64,000 nt of DNA from Pedobacter sp. Leaf170 (GTDB lineage Bacteria; Bacteroidota; Bacteroidia; Sphingobacteriales; Sphingobacteriaceae), in the NCBI RefSeq assembly GCF_920984665.1, contig NZ_CAKLBP010000002.1, forward strand, positions 248,001 through 312,000, given 5' to 3'. The notes below the pieces were generated by a model. The model was not told the origin of the DNA, searched no databases, and saw only the letters and a program-made list of their open reading frames with translations. The position numbers were made by a program, and so were the translations under genes. Positions 60,260-64,000 of this stretch are shown in pieces. Position 1 is the stretch's first letter. Each line of letters begins with the position of its first letter.

Positions 60260-60267
60260 TATTTTTG
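60260..60267 (+). promoter_or_regulatory. -7 box of the lipid kinase gene
   Basis: TATTTTTG fits TAnnTTTG. It is back to back with the metK promoter. If used, transcription starts near 60273, which supports the TTG at 60286 as start codon. Confidence 0.45.
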
Positions 60268-60285
60268 TGTCTTCATAATCACACA

Positions 60286-61167
60286 TTGCAACTCAAAACC
60301 AATATTTTATTCGTCATTAATCCAATTTCCGGGGGTAAGGCTAAATCTCGTATACCTGCCTTAATAGATAAATACCTGGATAAGGAAAAATTTAATGCCA
60401 ATTTTCGTTTCACAGAGTTTGTGGGCCATGCAACCGAAATTGTAGAAGAAGCCATTTCAAAAAATTTTGAAGTGATTGTGGCGGCGGGTGGCGATGGAAC
60501 CATTAACGAAGTCGCAGCAAAGGTTATGCAACATCAAAAAATCCTCGGTGTGCTGCCTTTGGGCTCCGGAAACGGTTTAGCCAGGTTTTTAAATATACCG
60601 CAAAACCTTAAGGATGCAATTTTATTGTTAAATGAATTAAAAATAGAAAACATAGATTCTGCCAGTTTCAACAATAAATGTTTTTTTAATATTGCAGGTG
60701 TGGGTTTTGATGCACATTTAAGTGCTGCATTTTCTCATGATAAGAAACGTGGTTTGGCTGGCTATGTGAAATTGGCGTTTAAAGAGGTGATGAATTACAA
60801 AGCAGATGTTTATCAATTAAATATTGATGGTGTAGATTACATCCGCAAAGCTTTTGCTGTAAGCATTGCAAATTCATCCCAATATGGTAACAATGTATAT
60901 ATTTCGCCCAATGCGTCGGTAAAAGATGGCCTTTTGGATGTTTGCATTATTAAACCATTTCCAATACTAAAATTGCCTGCATTAAGTTATGTTCTATATA
61001 CCGGCAAAGCCGAAACTTCTGATTTAATAGAAATTATTAAAGGCAAAAACATAAAAATTACCCGGGCAGCCGGCGGTCCGGTACACGTAGACGGAGAACC
61101 TTTGCAAATGGGTAAGGAAATAGAGATTTTGGTTAAACCACTTTCATTAAAGGTAATTGTTCCTTAA
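60286..61167 (+). CDS. Diacylglycerol/lipid kinase (YegS/DagK family)
   Basis: This 293-residue protein begins MQLKTNILFVINPISGGKAK. There is no ATG, and TTG at 60286 is preferred over the in-frame TTG at 60265, which would precede the likely transcription start. The DAGK catalytic motif VVAAGGDGTINEVAAKV (here VIVAAGGDGTINEV) and LGVLPLGSGNGLARFLNIP are present. The C-terminal beta domain has GVDYIRKAFAVSIANSSQYG. The family phosphorylates diacylglycerol or a related lipid; the exact substrate is not known for this organism. It is followed 17 nt later by the eIF1-like gene. Confidence 0.93.
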   Translation: MQLKTNILFVINPISGGKAKSRIPALIDKYLDKEKFNANFRFTEFVGHATEIVEEAISKNFEVIVAAGGDGTINEVAAKVMQHQKILGVLPLGSGNGLARFLNIPQNLKDAILLLNELKIENIDSASFNNKCFFNIAGVGFDAHLSAAFSHDKKRGLAGYVKLAFKEVMNYKADVYQLNIDGVDYIRKAFAVSIANSSQYGNNVYISPNASVKDGLLDVCIIKPFPILKLPALSYVLYTGKAETSDLIEIIKGKNIKITRAAGGPVHVDGEPLQMGKEIEILVKPLSLKVIVP

Positions 61168-61184
61168 TTATTCAGTTTTTAAAT

Positions 61185-61535
61185 ATGAAATCGAAAAAAA
61201 ATAGTTTAAGCGATTTAGGTGGAATTATGTTTTCTACAAATCCTGATTTTGAGTTTGAGCAGGAGCTGGATGATACCGTTACAGCGCCAAACCAGCAGCA
61301 GGATTTAAGGGTTATGCTCGATAAAAAAAACAGAGGAGGTAAAGCTGTTACCTTAATTACTGGTTTTAAAGGCAAAGCCGATGACTTGGAAGTTTTAGGT
61401 AAAATGCTTAAAAATAAATGTGGTGTGGGTGGCTCTGTAAAAGACGGCGAAATACTTATTCAGGGAGATGTGAGAGAGAAAGTAATGAATATACTACAAA
61501 AGGAAGGTTACAAAGCTAAAAAAGCTGGTGGTTAA
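61185..61535 (+). CDS. SUI1/eIF1-like translation factor (YciH type)
   Basis: This 116-residue protein is charged at the start (MKSKKNSLSDLGGIMFSTNP) and matches the SUI1/YciH domain (about 40-116): DLRVMLDKKNRGGKAVTLIT, EVLGKMLKNKCGVGGSVKDG and ILIQGDVREKVMNILQKEGY. The family acts in start-codon choice in archaea and eukaryotes; its bacterial role is debated. It is close behind the lipid kinase gene and may be co-transcribed. Confidence 0.93.
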   Translation: MKSKKNSLSDLGGIMFSTNPDFEFEQELDDTVTAPNQQQDLRVMLDKKNRGGKAVTLITGFKGKADDLEVLGKMLKNKCGVGGSVKDGEILIQGDVREKVMNILQKEGYKAKKAGG

Positions 61536-61682
61536 TTAAAGGCTTAGTGTATTTTTTTATAAAAAATAAGTTGTTTTTTATCGAAGTAATCCATTGTTTA
61601 TCAATTGATTAAATCATAGTGTATAAGCTACAATATGTAAAAAAAGACTAAATAATATTAGTTTTTTAGTGATTTATCTATA

Positions 61683-61690
61683 TACCTTTG
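61683..61690 (+). promoter_or_regulatory. -7 box of pckA
   Basis: TACCTTTG fits TAnnTTTG, with a TTAG-like -33 element 21 nt upstream (61658-61661). The start codon is 22 nt downstream. Confidence 0.55.
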
Positions 61691-61712
61691 TTGCACTAAC
61701 TAACTTATTGTT

Positions 61713-63308
61713 ATGAGCAAAAAAGGATTGCAAACGCCAGATTTAAGCTACTTAAATCTGAAAGCCGGTTTGGATGTAAAATATCAATTGCCAGCGGCTG
61801 AACTGATTCAAGAATCTTTAAATAACGGAGAAGGAAGCCTCGCCTCATCAGGAGCGCTGGCTGTAGATACCGGTAAATTTACCGGGCGTTCTCCAAAGGA
61901 TAGATTTATAGTTTGCGATAGCATTACCGAAAATGAAGTTTGGTGGGGTGATATCAATATAAAGTTCAAGCCCGAAAAGTTCGATAGCTTGTTTAATAAG
62001 CTTACAGCTTATTTAAATCAAAAACCTTTTTATGTTAGGGATTGTAGCGCTTGTGCAAGTGCCGATTATAGCATATCTATAAGGGTAATTACCGAAACTG
62101 CCTATCAAAATCTTTTTGCAAACAATTTATTTATCCGCCCTGCGGATGAAGATTTAGGTGCAACACCAGAGTGGACGATAATTGCTGCCCCTGGTTTTTT
62201 AGCCAACCCCGAACAGGATGGTACCCGACAAGAAAACTTTTCCATCATCAACTTTACTAAAAAGATGATTATTATTGGTGGAACAGGTTACACAGGCGAA
62301 ATAAAAAAAGGAATTTTTTCTGTTTTAAATTTCATCCTTCCGGTATATAAAAATACTTTATCTATGCATTGCTCTGCAAATGTGGGTGCAGAAGGAGATA
62401 CGGCGATATTTTTTGGTTTATCCGGCACGGGGAAAACAACTTTATCTGCAGACCCGGAAAGAGCATTAATTGGCGACGATGAACATGGTTGGGGCGCTGA
62501 TACGATTTTTAATTTCGAAGGTGGTTGCTATGCTAAATGTGTTGATTTAACAGCTGAAAAAGAACCTCAGATTTATAATGCAATAAAACATGGTTCTTTA
62601 TTAGAGAATATTAACTTTTTTGAAGGCACTAATGAAGTTGATTATTCAAATATCGATAAAACAGAAAATACAAGGGTAGCTTACCCGATAAACTTTATAG
62701 ATAATACGGTTATTCCGTCTGTTGCATCATCACCAAAAAACATATTTTTCTTAACCGCTGATGCTTTTGGCGTTTTACCTCCAATATCAAAATTAAATGT
62801 AGAACAAGCCATGTTTCATTTTATGAGTGGCTATACGGCAAAAGTTGCGGGTACTGAAGCAGGCGTTACAGAACCGCAACTAACTTTTTCTGCCTGTTTT
62901 GGGAAGGCCTTTCTACCACTGCATCCATCAAGATATGCAGCATTGCTGGGTAAAAAAATGGAGCAGGAACAAGTTAATGTTTGGCTGGTTAATACCGGTT
63001 GGACGGGCGGACCGTATGGCGTTGGGAAGCGCATGAAATTGGCTTACACGAGGGCGATGATAAAAGCTGCAATAAATGGTGATTTGGAACATAATAATTA
63101 TAAATTACACCATGTATTTAAATTAATGATGCCTTTACATTGTGCTAATGTACCGGATGAAGTTTTAGACCCATCTAAAACCTGGAGTAATCAGGAAGAA
63201 TACTTTTTAAAAGCTTACGAACTATCGGAAGCCTTTAAGCGGAATTTCAAACAATTTGAACAGCAAAAAGTTCAGAAAAAGGAGGAAGAATCCTTAAAAA
63301 TGTGTTAA
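61713..63308 (+). CDS. pckA: Phosphoenolpyruvate carboxykinase (ATP)
   Basis: This 531-residue enzyme converts oxaloacetate to phosphoenolpyruvate with ATP, the first step of gluconeogenesis. Motifs are SGALAVDTGKFTGRSPKDRF, YVRDCSACA, MHCSANVGAEGD, the P-loop GLSGTGKTTLSADPERALIG (from residue 235) and GDDEHGWG for the second metal site. The C-terminus ends in a charged tail. Codon use is ordinary. A terminator follows at 63377-63408, so it is transcribed alone. Confidence 0.97.
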   Translation: MSKKGLQTPDLSYLNLKAGLDVKYQLPAAELIQESLNNGEGSLASSGALAVDTGKFTGRSPKDRFIVCDSITENEVWWGDINIKFKPEKFDSLFNKLTAYLNQKPFYVRDCSACASADYSISIRVITETAYQNLFANNLFIRPADEDLGATPEWTIIAAPGFLANPEQDGTRQENFSIINFTKKMIIIGGTGYTGEIKKGIFSVLNFILPVYKNTLSMHCSANVGAEGDTAIFFGLSGTGKTTLSADPERALIGDDEHGWGADTIFNFEGGCYAKCVDLTAEKEPQIYNAIKHGSLLENINFFEGTNEVDYSNIDKTENTRVAYPINFIDNTVIPSVASSPKNIFFLTADAFGVLPPISKLNVEQAMFHFMSGYTAKVAGTEAGVTEPQLTFSACFGKAFLPLHPSRYAALLGKKMEQEQVNVWLVNTGWTGGPYGVGKRMKLAYTRAMIKAAINGDLEHNNYKLHHVFKLMMPLHCANVPDEVLDPSKTWSNQEEYFLKAYELSEAFKRNFKQFEQQKVQKKEEESLKMC

Positions 63309-63376
63309 AAGTGGTTTTAAATGCATTTTTTACTTAAAAAATTTGCAATTCGATTTTTTTTTAGTTTTTATTGTGA

Positions 63377-63408
63377 AAGAATTGCCTCCGGCTGAGGCAA
63401 TTTTTTTG
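63377..63408 (+). terminator. Intrinsic terminator of pckA
   Basis: ATTGCCTC/GAGGCAAT (63381-63388, 63394-63401) with a CGGCT loop is followed by TTTTTTT. The rest of the 301-bp gap before exbB holds only the next promoter and AT-rich DNA. Confidence 0.9.
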
Positions 63409-63480
63409 TTATATGCCATCGTGGGATTAGTCGATAACTAAAAATTTAAGTAACGATTTAATTGTTTATTGATTTATTAA

Positions 63481-63510
63481 TTTGTAATTTAAAATCAATT
63501 TATAAATTTG
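63481..63510 (+). promoter_or_regulatory. Bacteroidota consensus promoter of exbB
   Basis: TTTG (63481-63484), 18 nt, TAAATTTG (63503-63510). The 5' untranslated region would be about 93 nt. Confidence 0.7.
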
Positions 63511-63609
63511 TTTTCGCAACAAAATCGGATTAGCCTACGTTGTGTGTAATAGAAAAGAAAAAACAGCTAAAAATTAAAAACAAGAACTAAAACTAAAAAA
63601 TCAAAAAAA

Positions 63610-64000
63610 ATGGCAAACGCACCAAAACCAACAACTGTTAAAAAAGAGAGCTCTTCAAGTGCTTCAAATGTATTTGCAACATTAGTTATTCCAATTTGTA
63701 TCGTTATTGGATTTGTTATCTGGAAATTTGTATTAGGAGATCCATCAAACTTTATCGATAATAACAATGAAAACCTGCCATTGCCTAATAACTATCCAGG
63801 TACAGCTTACAAAGGTGGACCAATCGTTGCAGTATTAATCGGTTTATTATTGACCACAATCGTTTTCTCTATCGAGCGTTTAATCGTAATTGGTAAAGCA
63901 AGCGGAAAAACCAGCTTAGATACATTTATCATCAAAGTAAAAGGTTTATTAAATTCAGGTAACATCGAAGCTGCTAAAGCTGAGTGCGACAAACAACAAG
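63610..64000 (+). CDS. exbB: ExbB/TolQ/MotA proton-channel protein, N-terminal part (cut by window edge)
   Basis: The first 130 residues are visible: MANAPKPTTVKKESSSSASN, a transmembrane helix (about 22-40, VFATLVIPICIVIGFVIWKF), a polar loop, a second helix (about 75-96, GPIVAVLIGLLLTTIVFSIE) followed by RLIVIGKASGKTSLDTFI, the start of the cytoplasmic region. This is the N-terminal layout of ExbB/TolQ proteins of Bacteroidota. The proton-channel helices are beyond the edge. A strong promoter and long leader precede it. Bacteroidota loci usually continue with exbD and tonB genes. Confidence 0.9.
   Translation, partial: MANAPKPTTVKKESSSSASNVFATLVIPICIVIGFVIWKFVLGDPSNFIDNNNENLPLPNNYPGTAYKGGPIVAVLIGLLLTTIVFSIERLIVIGKASGKTSLDTFIIKVKGLLNSGNIEAAKAECDKQQ

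Overview
The window is one contiguous stretch of a low-GC Bacteroidota chromosome, most like the family Sphingobacteriaceae (Pedobacter or a close relative). Evidence: a SusC/SusD pair, a C-terminal type-B type IX secretion (T9SS) sorting domain, futalosine-pathway menaquinone genes (mqnB, mqnD), a long NagB form, almost no Shine-Dalgarno sequences, several promoters of the Bacteroidota type (TTTG about 19 bp before TAnnTTTG), and dispersed palindromic intergenic repeats. No intact insertion sequence, prophage, CRISPR array or rRNA was seen. One tRNA (Asp) is present.

Layout. 1-3.2 kb: the end of nagB, a NagX/HGSNAT-like membrane protein and a secreted GHL10 glycosidase. 3.4-8 kb: a coiled-coil membrane protein and a very large NtrY-like histidine kinase. 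8.1-11.9 kb: fabD, folE and a PTPS-family gene (one strand) facing mqnB-mqnD. 11.9-15.1 kb: a two-component system and a DUF3127 protein. 15.2-22.8 kb: an RNA methyltransferase, an XRE regulator, an HD hydrolase, a radical-SAM/DUF4130 DNA-repair pair, a PhoR-like kinase, and a PhoU-like/Pit phosphate operon behind a Pho-box-like promoter. 22.8-28.5 kb: tandem and dispersed repeats, a PaiB-like protein, an ECF sigma/anti-sigma pair, DUF4197 and a beta-propeller lipoprotein. 28.5-32 kb: a second sigma factor with small membrane proteins, a 344-bp tandem repeat array, a truncated glycosyltransferase and Hsp20. 32.2-41.8 kb: a DeoR regulator divergent from a SusC-SusD-DUF4397 operon, a T9SS cargo protein and an outer-membrane barrel. 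41.9-48.2 kb: an S41 protease, a GH29 fucosidase and a GH2 glycosidase. 48.3-56.8 kb: a ferredoxin/reductase pair, lpxH, prfA, tRNA-Asp, a TlpA-like protein, DUF1543 and an FAD protein. 56.9-64 kb: sodC, exbD, metK with a SAM-II-like leader, a lipid kinase, an eIF1-like factor, pckA and the start of exbB.

How the parts work together. Two identical bipartite elements (ATTTAAAGTAA-N14-CGTCTA) precede the sigma gene at 28.5 kb and the small-protein/Hsp20 operon at 30.66 kb. This suggests an autoregulated stress regulon whose two transcription units have been separated by a terminator and a tandem repeat array. The phosphate operon has an 11-bp-period direct repeat where a -33 box would be expected, next to a PhoR-like kinase gene. 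metK has a leader with the conserved blocks of a SAM-II riboswitch and a competing downstream pairing. folE lies 6 nt from a PTPS gene whose motif is of the tetrahydropterin (Cx5HGH) type rather than the queuosine type.

All family assignments come from reading motifs by eye. No database search or folding computation was run.
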